DNA of 64,000 bases from Arthrobacter_B citreus (GTDB lineage: Bacteria > Actinomycetota > Actinomycetes > Actinomycetales > Micrococcaceae). The stretch is from assembly GCF_042429235.1 (NCBI RefSeq), contig NZ_JBHMBA010000020.1; one strand, 5' to 3'. The notes beneath the pieces were generated by a model. The model had not been told where the DNA came from and did no database searches. It was given only the letters and a program-made list of their open reading frames with translations. This document shows positions 24,593-32,669 of this stretch, in pieces (the stretch's first letter is position 1; each line of letters begins with the position of its first letter). Both the position numbers and the translations under genes were made by a program.

Positions 24593-27500
24593 ATGAATAA
24601 TCCAAACCACCGGAGATCGGGAAAGGCCACGCTGGCGGCACTGGCCGGCCTGGCCTTGGTCTCCAGCATGTGGACCCCGGCTTCGGCCGTGGAGGGGAAC
24701 ACGCAGGGCGATCCGACGGCACAGGGCCTCGCCCGCGTGACGCCGGAGCTCAAGGTCTCTGCGGATTTGTCCACCAAGCAGGGGCCAGTCTCAGTATTCG
24801 TTCAGTTCACCGGCAAAGGCGCCTTTGAGCAGACCCAGCCGCAGGAAGTCCTCGACGGACTTGCGGCGCCCATTAATAAGGTCGCCGAGGTGCAGCAGAT
24901 CCGCGCATCGATCGAGTCGCAGGCTGAGGAGGTTGCCGCACAGGCTTCCTCCAGCATCATTTACACCACCACCAATACGATCCCCGGTGTTGCCATCAAC
25001 GGTGATGCGGAAGCCATCAGGGCATTGGCATCCCGCGGCGACGTCGCAAAGATCACCGGCATTGTCCCCAAGACGCATGAGAACAAGGGCGGCGATATTG
25101 ACGTCCGGGCCCTGGATTCATGGGTTCAGCGGGACCAGACCGGTGAAGGCGTCACCATTGCCGTCTTGGACACAGGTCTCGATTACACCCACTCCGACTT
25201 CGGCGGCCCGGGCACCTTGGACGCCTATAAGCAGGCGCAGGCTTCCGATGAGATGCCGACCCCGGAATCAGGCCTCTACGATCCGGAGAAGTTTGCCGGC
25301 GGCTGGGACTTGGTGGGCGACGACTACAACGCCGACCCCTCCGACCCGGAACTGTACAGCCCCATCCCGAAGCCCGACGCCAACCCGCTGGACTGCCAGA
25401 GCCATGGCTCGCATGTGGCCGGCACCGCAGCAGGCTACGGCACCAATGCCGACGGCAGCACCTTCACAGGTGATTATTCAGAGCTCACCGCTGAAACCGT
25501 CAACGCGATGGGCATCGGCCCGGGGACTGCCCCCAAAGCCAAGATCGTCGCCGTCCGCGTTTTCGGCTGCGACGGCTCCTCCGAGGTGGTCGGCCAGGCA
25601 CTGGACTTCGTCCTGGACCCCAACCGCGACGGTGATTTCAGCGACCGCGCCCAGGTAGTCAACATGTCCCTGGGCTCGACCTTCCCCGCGTATGACGATC
25701 CTGAAAACGACATCGTCAACGCGCTGACCGCCCAGGGCATCCTGTCGGTGGTTTCGTCCGGAAACTCAGGCGACATCTACGACATCGGCGGTTCGCCGGG
25801 CAGCGCTGAAACAGCACTGACCGTAGCCAACAGTGTCGGCTCGCAGACAACCCTCGACGCCGCCAAGGTCCTGGCCCCCGCGGCAGGATCCGCATCCGGC
25901 CAGTACACGGCGAGCTTCAACTACGCCGCTGCCCCGGGGGATGCCCTCACCGGCACCGTTGTCATGGGCCCGGACGGCGACAACTCCGACGGATGTGCTC
26001 CCCTGGATGCCGGCGACAACGCCGGCAAGTGGGTGTGGCTTTCCTGGGACGACGACTCCAACACCCGCGAATGCGGCTCCAAGGTCCGCTGGGACCACGC
26101 CGAGAAGGCAGGCTACGCCGGCGTCGTCGTCGATTCCACCCTCAACGGCTTTGATGCCGGAGTGGGCGGCAACGCGCTGATTCCGGGAATCCAGCTGACC
26201 GCGGATTCCTCCGAGGAGCTGCGCCCCGCTGCCGAGGCGGGAACGCTTGAACTCGAGCTGTCCCCCGCACTCGTGGGCACAGTAACCGGCCAGTCCGGCG
26301 CACTCGACACCCTGAACCCCAGCTCTTCTCGCGGCGTCCACGGCTCCAACGGCGTCATCAAGCCTGATGTCGCTGCTCCGGGTACGCAGATCAAGTCCGC
26401 ACAGGTGGGCACCGGAACCGGCGCCTCCATCAAGAGCGGAACATCGATGGCGGCTCCGAACGTTGCCGGCATCGCGGCCCTGGTGATCGCAGCGACCGAC
26501 TACAACCCCTACGAGGTCAAGTCGGTCATCATGAACACGGCCACCCACGATCTCCTGACCGCTGACGGCATCGCCTACGCCCCGAACCGCGTTGGTTCCG
26601 GACGCGTCGACGCGCTCGACGCACTGGAGACCAAGGTCCTGGCCTACGATTCCGAGAACCCGCGTCTCACTTCGGTGAACTTCGGTGTCTTGGAACTCGG
26701 CGCCAAGCCGATCAAGCTCACCCGCTCGATCACCGTGGAAAACAAGGGAGACTCCCCGCAGACGTTCACGGCTGAGTACCTGGCCGCCACGAAGGTTCCG
26801 GGCGTAGTCATCAGCACGAGCACTGATCCCGTGTCCGTTCCCGCCAACGGCAAGGCCACGGTCCCCGTCACCCTGAGCATCGCGGATCCCACGGCGCTGG
26901 CCAAGACGATCGACCCGGCCGCCGAAAAGACCCAGGGCGGCAACGCTCGCCAGTTCATCGCCGAAGCCTCCGGGCGGCTGCAGCTGACGAGTGAAACCAC
27001 CCAGACGCTTCGGGTACCGGTGTACTCCGCGCCCAAGCCGACCTCCAATATGAAGGCCAGCTCCAAGATCACGTTCGCCGATGATTCAGCGCTCTCCGCG
27101 CTGACTACCTTCAGCGGGCGCGGCCTGGACCAGGGCAAGGACAGCGAAGCCTACCTTTCGCTGGTAACCCCGCTGGTCCTGGGTGCCGAGAGCGAGCGCA
27201 AGAGCAATCTGGCACTCGAGTCCCTGTACTCCCTGGATCTGCGCACCGTCGGTGCTGCCTCCAATGTTCCGGCGCTCGTTGCCGCCAAGGGTGATCTGAA
27301 AGACGCCACCCTGAACATCGGGCTGAGCACCTGGGAGAACTGGCCTTCGCTGAACAGCAACAGCGACGTGATCGTTGAACTCGACACCAACAGCGACGGG
27401 GCAACCGACTTTGCGGCCCTCACAAGTTCGGCCTCGGGCCTGGACCAGCTGGTCTTCTCGCTTTACCCGGTAACGGGTGGAACGCTGGGCAAGTCGCTGG

Positions 27501-28486
27501 GCGTTTTCCCGGTCAACGGCACACTCGGAGACAGGGATACCAATAACTTCGACACCAACGTGCTGACCCTGCCGATCCCGGCAGCGGCCCTCGGCATGGA
27601 CCTGACGAAGTCGGCACCGGTCCAGTACCGCGTGACCACCTCCAACGCCCTGAGCGTCGATGAAAGCGGCCAGAACGTTCCGGTCGATTCCACCGACTGG
27701 ATCGGCTTCAACGTCACGGAACCGGCCATGTGGTTCCAGGGCGCCCCGGGCACGGAAAAAGCCAACGTCTTCGTGGACGCCGACGCCGCCACCCTGGCGG
27801 TCAACCGGCAGGCTTCCACCACCGAAGGCAAGGCACTGTTCCTGCACCACCACAACGCCGAAGGCGTCAAGGACCAGGTGGCCAAGATTGAACTCGGCCC
27901 GCTGCGCTTCCCCGACGTTCCGGGCGGCCTGTTCGAAGATGACATCAACTGGATGGCTGACCAGGACCTGACCACCGGTTACCCCGACGGCTCGTACGTC
28001 CCATGGGGCTCCGTCAACCGTGACGCCATGGCTGCGTTCCTGTACCGGCTGGCCGGCTCGCCGGCATACGACGCACCGGATGTATCCCCGTTCACGGACA
28101 TTGCACCGGATGCCCAGTTCTACAAGGAAATCTCCTGGCTCGCGTCAACGGGGATCTCCACCGGCTACCCGGACGGAACGTTCCGCCCGGTCGCCCCGGT
28201 GGCCCGTGACGCAATGGCAGCTTTCATGAACCGGTTCGCCGGTGAGCAGTGCTCCGTTGAAGGTGCCCTGGGTTACCAGGCACCGGGTACGGCATCGTTC
28301 ACCGACGTTCCTGCGGACAACCAGTTCCACAAGGAAATCTCGTGGATGAAGGATTCCGGTGTTTCCACCGGTTACCCGGATGCCAGCTTCCACCCGTACG
28401 AGAATGTGTCCCGTGAAGCCATGGCGGCGTTCATTCACCGCCTGGACACGTACACCAACGAAAACGGCGGCTGCAACTCCTTCTAG
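24593..28486 (+). CDS. Secreted S8 subtilisin-like protease with C-terminal SLH repeats
   Basis: A 1297-residue exported serine protease. Order of parts: signal peptide (MNNPNHRRSGKATLAALAGL to ASA near residue 32), an I9-like propeptide to about residue 165, then the S8 catalytic domain with Asp193 (AVLDTGLDY), His271 (SHGSHVAGT) and Ser618 (GTSMAAPNVAG). A long insertion between His and Ser holds a PA-like domain (~residues 430-560). Fn3-like regions follow, and three SLH-like repeats end the protein (~residues 1105-1297), each with a TGYPDG core and an R-[DE]-AMAAF motif. The SLH repeats should anchor it to wall polysaccharide. The ATG has AAGGAG upstream. The divergent pyruvyltransferase may make its wall ligand. 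Confidence 0.93.
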   Translation: MNNPNHRRSGKATLAALAGLALVSSMWTPASAVEGNTQGDPTAQGLARVTPELKVSADLSTKQGPVSVFVQFTGKGAFEQTQPQEVLDGLAAPINKVAEVQQIRASIESQAEEVAAQASSSIIYTTTNTIPGVAINGDAEAIRALASRGDVAKITGIVPKTHENKGGDIDVRALDSWVQRDQTGEGVTIAVLDTGLDYTHSDFGGPGTLDAYKQAQASDEMPTPESGLYDPEKFAGGWDLVGDDYNADPSDPELYSPIPKPDANPLDCQSHGSHVAGTAAGYGTNADGSTFTGDYSELTAETVNAMGIGPGTAPKAKIVAVRVFGCDGSSEVVGQALDFVLDPNRDGDFSDRAQVVNMSLGSTFPAYDDPENDIVNALTAQGILSVVSSGNSGDIYDIGGSPGSAETALTVANSVGSQTTLDAAKVLAPAAGSASGQYTASFNYAAAPGDALTGTVVMGPDGDNSDGCAPLDAGDNAGKWVWLSWDDDSNTRECGSKVRWDHAEKAGYAGVVVDSTLNGFDAGVGGNALIPGIQLTADSSEELRPAAEAGTLELELSPALVGTVTGQSGALDTLNPSSSRGVHGSNGVIKPDVAAPGTQIKSAQVGTGTGASIKSGTSMAAPNVAGIAALVIAATDYNPYEVKSVIMNTATHDLLTADGIAYAPNRVGSGRVDALDALETKVLAYDSENPRLTSVNFGVLELGAKPIKLTRSITVENKGDSPQTFTAEYLAATKVPGVVISTSTDPVSVPANGKATVPVTLSIADPTALAKTIDPAAEKTQGGNARQFIAEASGRLQLTSETTQTLRVPVYSAPKPTSNMKASSKITFADDSALSALTTFSGRGLDQGKDSEAYLSLVTPLVLGAESERKSNLALESLYSLDLRTVGAASNVPALVAAKGDLKDATLNIGLSTWENWPSLNSNSDVIVELDTNSDGATDFAALTSSASGLDQLVFSLYPVTGGTLGKSLGVFPVNGTLGDRDTNNFDTNVLTLPIPAAALGMDLTKSAPVQYRVTTSNALSVDESGQNVPVDSTDWIGFNVTEPAMWFQGAPGTEKANVFVDADAATLAVNRQASTTEGKALFLHHHNAEGVKDQVAKIELGPLRFPDVPGGLFEDDINWMADQDLTTGYPDGSYVPWGSVNRDAMAAFLYRLAGSPAYDAPDVSPFTDIAPDAQFYKEISWLASTGISTGYPDGTFRPVAPVARDAMAAFMNRFAGEQCSVEGALGYQAPGTASFTDVPADNQFHKEISWMKDSGVSTGYPDASFHPYENVSREAMAAFIHRLDTYTNENGGCNSF

Positions 28487-28532
28487 TTCCGAAAGGACCT
28501 AGTTCCGAAACGCAGTAACCAACAGCACGACA

Positions 28533-28568
28533 AAGAGCAGGTCCCGGAGCAATCCGGGACCTGCTCTT
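28533..28568. terminator. Bidirectional hairpin terminator after the protease gene
   Basis: A perfect 16-bp stem closes a GCAA tetraloop (GNRA type) between the convergent stops of the protease and the Fpg-family glycosylase genes; the right arm ends in TCT. Confidence 0.92.
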
Positions 28569-28583
28569 CTGTGTTTGGTGTGC

Positions 28584-29498
28584 CTACTTCAACAGCCGGG
28601 ACAGCCTCCGGTCCGCAAGCAGCTTTCCTCCGGTTTGGCAGGTGGGACAGTACTGCAGCGAGGAATCGGCGAACGAGACCTCACGGACTGTGTCGCCGCA
28701 CACCGGGCAGAGTTCTCCGGTGCGGCCATGAACACGCATGGCCCGACGCTTGGAATCCTTCAACTCTGCCGCCGGACGGCCGGACGCGTTGGCGTTTGCC
28801 GACTCGAGAACCGCGCGCAGTGCCTCGAACAGCCGGGAAACCTCTTCGGGCTTGAGCTTGGCGGCCGTGGCAAACGGCGACAGGTGGGCGGCGTGCAGGA
28901 TTTCGTCGCTGTAGGCATTGCCGACGCCGGCAATCACTGACTGATCCCGCAGCAGTCCCTTGATCTGACCGCGGTGCCCGGCGACAAGCCCTGCGAAGGT
29001 CTCGAAGTCGACGTCGAACGCCTCGGGCCCCAGCCGGGCGATGCCCGGAACGTCGGAGGGGTCCCGCACGAGATAAACCGCCAGTGATTTTTTCGTTCCG
29101 GCTTCCGTGAGGTCGAAGCCCGGCTCGGCGCCGCCGTCGTTGCTTGTTTTGTCCCCCGGGACCCCTGCCCCCGGGGCGAAGCGCACCCGCAGGGCCATGC
29201 TGCCCTTGCCAGGCCGCAGCCGTCCCGGCTTCAGCGCATCGGACCACCGCAGCCAGCCCGCTTTGGCCAGATGCATCACCAGGTGGACCCCGCCGGCGCT
29301 GAGGACAATGAACTTGCCCCGGCGTTCGACACCGGATACGGGAGCGGATTTCAGCTCGTCCAGCGGCACGTCGGCAGTCTTCAGGACCGCGAAGGACGGC
29401 ACCTCCACATCGGAGATGACAGCCGGCGGGGCACCGGGCGGTAGGAGCTTTTCCCGCAGGAAGTCAACGAGACCCTGCACTTCGGGCATCTCTGGCAT
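28584..29498 (-). CDS. Fpg/MutM-family DNA glycosylase
   Basis: A 304-residue formamidopyrimidine-DNA glycosylase family enzyme for oxidised purines. The N-terminus MPEMPEVQG aligns with the canonical MPELPEVE, giving catalytic Pro2, Glu3 and Glu6; RRGKFIVL holds the conserved Lys; the helix-two-turn-helix is near LLRDQSVIAGVGNAYSDEIL; the C-terminal zinc finger has CPVC and CPTC. A ~20-residue insertion (GAGVPGDKTSNDGGAEPGF) interrupts the N-terminal domain. AGGGTGGG precedes the ATG. This is one of several Fpg/Nei paralogues expected in actinobacteria, so I withhold the name mutM. Confidence 0.9.
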   Translation of the reverse strand: MPEMPEVQGLVDFLREKLLPPGAPPAVISDVEVPSFAVLKTADVPLDELKSAPVSGVERRGKFIVLSAGGVHLVMHLAKAGWLRWSDALKPGRLRPGKGSMALRVRFAPGAGVPGDKTSNDGGAEPGFDLTEAGTKKSLAVYLVRDPSDVPGIARLGPEAFDVDFETFAGLVAGHRGQIKGLLRDQSVIAGVGNAYSDEILHAAHLSPFATAAKLKPEEVSRLFEALRAVLESANANASGRPAAELKDSKRRAMRVHGRTGELCPVCGDTVREVSFADSSLQYCPTCQTGGKLLADRRLSRLLK

Positions 29499-29580
29499 GG
29501 ACCCACCCTAGCGGCTGACGCGGTTTCGGTCAGTCCCCCGCCGGCTTCCTCGCGGGCTGGAACCAGTGCCAGCACCGTCG

Positions 29581-31080
29581 TCAGTCCCCCGAATGCGCCT
29601 GCAGGAAGGAATACACCTCGGTCTCGTCCACCCCCGGAAACGCCCCGGGCGGCAGGGCGGCGAGCAGATGGGAGTGTGCGCGTGCACTGGGCCAGGCAAA
29701 TCCGGACCACTCCGAGGCCAGTTCACCGGGAGGTGTGCGGCAGCAGTCCGGGTCCGGGCAGCGGGACTTGGACCGGGCTGTGGTGTCGCGCCCGCGGAAC
29801 CACTTCACGTGGGCATAGGGGACCCCAATGCTCAGCGAAAACAGGCCGCCGGAGCTGCGCTCGGTGCGGGCGGTGCACCAGTACGTTCCGGCCGGGGTAT
29901 CGGTGTACTGGTTGAAGGCGCTGAACTTGTCCGGCACGGCGAAGACCTCCCGCGATGTCCAGTACCGGCAGATCGGCTGGCCTTCAATGGCACCGGTGTG
30001 GTCGGCCGGGAACGTCACGCCGTCATTTTCGTAGGCCTTGTAAACGATGCCGGACTCATGGACCTTCTGGAAATGGGTGGGAATGCCCAGGTGCCTGGTG
30101 GCCAGGTTGGTAAACCGGTGGGCGGCCGTCTCGTAGGACACGGCAAAGGCGTCGCGGATGTCCTCCACGGCAATCTCCTTGGCCGCCTTGGCACGCTGCA
30201 GAAACTCGACGGTGGCGTTCTGCGGCAGCAGCAGGGCGGCGGCAAAGTAATTGGTGGCCACGCGCTGGCTGAGGAACTCGCCATAGCTGCTCGGTGTCTG
30301 ATGCCCCAGGACATAGTGGCCCAGCGCCTGCAGCAGCACCGACCGCGGGTCGTGGTCCGAACGCTGGGACTGGGTCAGGTAGATCCGCCGGTTTTTCAGG
30401 TCGGTCACGGAACGCGTGGAGTGCGGCAGATCGGCAACGTGGTGCAGGGCGAAGCCCAGATGGGCGGCAATGTCGGCAATGACATGCTGGGACAGCGGAC
30501 CGGATGTGTGGCCCACCGAGTCCAACACCTGCTGCGCCGCCTCTTCGTACTCCGGAAAGTAGTTGTCGCGCTCACGCATCATCTTCCGCAGCTCACCGTT
30601 TGCCCTGCGGGCTTCCTCCGGAGTGGCCACCTGCTCATTGAGCCGACGCTCCAGCTCGGACTGCAGCCCCACCAGCGATTCGAGCACATCGGTGGGCAGG
30701 CGCGAACTGATTCGCACCTTCGGCAGACCGAGGGACGCATAGAGCGGTCCGCGCTGGGCACGCTCAAGCTCAATCTCCAGGGCTGCACGCCTGCTGGGAG
30801 GCTCCGAACCGAGCAGCTGGTCGATGCTGACGTCCAGAGCGGCGGCCAGGGACTGCATCATGCCCAGTTTGGGTTCCCGTTTGCCGTTCTCGATCAGTGA
30901 CAACTGGGACGCCACCGTGCCTACCGCGGCACCAAGATCGTCCAGGGTCATCCCCTTGGATTTGCGCAGGTGCCGGATGCGCCGGCCCATGCTGATCACG
31001 TCCACCGTCCGTTCGAGGTCGGAGCCGGGATCCTGCTTACGGGTTGCCGGAGCGGGCCGGTTCCATGTTGTCTCGGTCAC
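29581..31080 (-). CDS. ramB: RamB-type XRE regulator of acetate metabolism
   Basis: A 499-residue regulator with an N-terminal XRE helix-turn-helix (MGRRIRHLRKSKGMTLDDLG to LSLIENGKREPKLG), a middle IrrE-like region (LLQALGHYVLGHQ) and a C-terminal ScfR short-chain fatty acid regulator domain (GQPICRYWTSREVFAVPDKF, then TYWCTARTERSSGGLFSLSI and a CPDPDCC cluster). In Corynebacterium and Mycobacterium RamB controls isocitrate lyase and malate synthase genes in response to acetate or propionate. Here it is divergent from aceA with a 143-bp gap, matching that role. I found no clear copy of the corynebacterial RamB box in the gap. Confidence 0.9.
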   Translation of the reverse strand: MTETTWNRPAPATRKQDPGSDLERTVDVISMGRRIRHLRKSKGMTLDDLGAAVGTVASQLSLIENGKREPKLGMMQSLAAALDVSIDQLLGSEPPSRRAALEIELERAQRGPLYASLGLPKVRISSRLPTDVLESLVGLQSELERRLNEQVATPEEARRANGELRKMMRERDNYFPEYEEAAQQVLDSVGHTSGPLSQHVIADIAAHLGFALHHVADLPHSTRSVTDLKNRRIYLTQSQRSDHDPRSVLLQALGHYVLGHQTPSSYGEFLSQRVATNYFAAALLLPQNATVEFLQRAKAAKEIAVEDIRDAFAVSYETAAHRFTNLATRHLGIPTHFQKVHESGIVYKAYENDGVTFPADHTGAIEGQPICRYWTSREVFAVPDKFSAFNQYTDTPAGTYWCTARTERSSGGLFSLSIGVPYAHVKWFRGRDTTARSKSRCPDPDCCRTPPGELASEWSGFAWPSARAHSHLLAALPPGAFPGVDETEVYSFLQAHSGD

Positions 31081-31113
31081 ATTTTTAGATTATGCGAAGA
31101 AGTGCGTTTCTTG

Positions 31114-31130
31114 CCAGAGAAAACCTCTGG
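31114..31130 (+). promoter_or_regulatory. Small inverted repeat in ramB-aceA gap
   Basis: CCAGAG and CTCTGG flank AAAAC (17 bp in all) roughly midway between the divergent ramB and aceA starts. It may be a regulator site or part of the aceA leader. Assignment to RamB is a guess. Confidence 0.35.
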
Positions 31131-31223
31131 AAAGGGTGTTGTTATTGCCGCAGTGTTGGTTCCACAGCAGGAATCGCCCAGAAAACGGCGGTTGCAGGAA
31201 AACCTTTCAAGGAGACGTTCGAA

Positions 31224-32522
31224 ATGACCCAGGACCAGAACACCGCCCCCACGGCCGAGCAGCTCGCTTCCGACTGGGCCACCAACCCGCGCTGGGAAGG
31301 CATCGAGCGTGATTACACGGCCGACGACGTCGTCCGGCTCCGCGGGCGCGTCTCCGAAGAGCACACGCTGGCCCGCCGCGGTGCTGAAAAGCTGTGGGAC
31401 CAGGTCCGCAACGCCGGCGACACCGGCTACACCAACGCCCTCGGCGCCCTCACCGGAAACCAGGCCGTGCAGCAGGTCAAGGCCGGCCTGAAGGCCATCT
31501 ACCTCTCCGGCTGGCAGGTCGCCGCCGATGCCAACAACTCCGGCCACACCTACCCGGACCAGTCCCTCTACCCGGCCAACTCGGTTCCCACCGTTGTCCG
31601 CCGCATCAACAACGCCCTGCTGCGCGCCGACCAGATCGAATTCGCCGAGGGCATCTCCACCGTCGACGACTACCTGGTGCCGATCGTTGCCGACGCTGAA
31701 GCCGGCTTTGGCGGGCCGCTGAACGCGTACGAACTGATGAAGTCCATGATTCAGGCAGGTGCCGCCGGTGTTCACTGGGAGGATCAGCTGGCCTCGGAGA
31801 AAAAGTGCGGCCACCTCGGCGGGAAGGTGCTCATCCCCACCGCGCAGCACGTCCGCACCCTGAACGCCGCACGCCTCGCGGCCGACGTCGCCGGAACGCC
31901 CACCGTGGTCATTGCCCGCACCGATGCCGAAGCGGCAACACTGATTACCTCCGACGTCGATGAGCGGGACCAGGAGTTCATCACAGGCGAGCGCACCGCC
32001 GAAGGGTTCTACAAGGTCCGCAACGGCATTGAACCCTGCATTGCCCGGGCCAAGGCCTACGCCCCATATTCCGACCTGATCTGGATGGAAACCGGAACAC
32101 CGGACCTGGCACTGGCCCGCAAATTCTCCGAAGCTGTCCGCTCGGAGTTCCCTGACCAGATGCTGGCCTACAACTGCTCGCCGTCCTTCAACTGGAAAAA
32201 GCACCTGGACGACGACACCATCGCCAAGTTCCAGCGCGAACTCGGAGCCATGGGCTTCAAGTTCCAGTTCATCACCCTGGCCGGTTTCCACGCCCTGAAC
32301 TACTCGATGTTCGACCTGGCCCACGGCTATGCACGCAACGGCATGAGTGCCTACGTGGAACTGCAGGAAAAGGAGTTCGGATCCGAATCCCGCGGCTACA
32401 CGGCCACCAAGCACCAGCGCGAGGTCGGCACCGGATACTTCGACGCCATTGCCACCGCTTTGAACCCGAACGGCAGCACTCTGGCCCTGGCCGGCTCCAC
32501 GGAATCCGCCCAGTTCCACTAA
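31224..32522 (+). CDS. aceA: Isocitrate lyase
   Basis: A 432-residue isocitrate lyase that splits isocitrate to glyoxylate and succinate in the glyoxylate shunt. The catalytic motif SEKKCGHLGGK places the nucleophilic Cys near residue 195; other signatures are ADAEAGFGG, HWEDQLASEKK and WMETGTPDLALARKF. The length matches the bacterial enzyme (about 430). The ATG at 31224 is supported by AAGGAG nine bases upstream; the frame is open further upstream but without similarity. aceB follows after a 147-bp gap holding a strong hairpin, and ramB lies divergently upstream. Confidence 0.97.
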   Translation: MTQDQNTAPTAEQLASDWATNPRWEGIERDYTADDVVRLRGRVSEEHTLARRGAEKLWDQVRNAGDTGYTNALGALTGNQAVQQVKAGLKAIYLSGWQVAADANNSGHTYPDQSLYPANSVPTVVRRINNALLRADQIEFAEGISTVDDYLVPIVADAEAGFGGPLNAYELMKSMIQAGAAGVHWEDQLASEKKCGHLGGKVLIPTAQHVRTLNAARLAADVAGTPTVVIARTDAEAATLITSDVDERDQEFITGERTAEGFYKVRNGIEPCIARAKAYAPYSDLIWMETGTPDLALARKFSEAVRSEFPDQMLAYNCSPSFNWKKHLDDDTIAKFQRELGAMGFKFQFITLAGFHALNYSMFDLAHGYARNGMSAYVELQEKEFGSESRGYTATKHQREVGTGYFDAIATALNPNGSTLALAGSTESAQFH

Positions 32523-32548
32523 ACCCCTCACCTCCCAACTCACCGCGA

Positions 32549-32598
32549 GATGGCAGAAAGTGCACTAACCCCATCCGGAAAGAGCACTTTCTGCCATC
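32549..32598 (+). promoter_or_regulatory. Long hairpin between aceA and aceB
   Basis: A perfect 15-bp inverted repeat (GATGGCAGAAAGTGC with GCACTTTCTGCCATC) flanks a 20-nt loop. It starts 27 bp after aceA and ends 72 bp before aceB. It could be a terminator, an attenuator or an mRNA-stabilising structure that uncouples aceA and aceB levels. A double-stranded regulator site is also possible. Confidence 0.75.
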
Positions 32599-32669
32599 CC
32601 GGCGGATCCTCAGCAGAAGTTATCCCTCAGCAATCCCCCCCAGCCTTGAAAGACCCGAAGGAGAACGCC

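Noticed and set aside
24411..24596. 61-codon frame upstream of the protease gene
   Set aside because: It has no ribosome-binding site and no conserved features, and it overlaps the protease leader and ribosome-binding site.
29566..30900. Long open frame antisense to ramB
   Set aside because: Composition is that of a GC-skewed shadow frame; RamB domains are clear on the other strand.
31081..31223. Corynebacterial RamB box in the ramB-aceA gap
   Set aside because: No sequence in the gap matches the AACTTTGCAAA-type core well enough to report.
31077..32543. Long open frame antisense to aceA
   Set aside because: It mirrors aceA codon by codon in a GC-rich genome, has no family similarity or ribosome-binding site, and aceA is certain.
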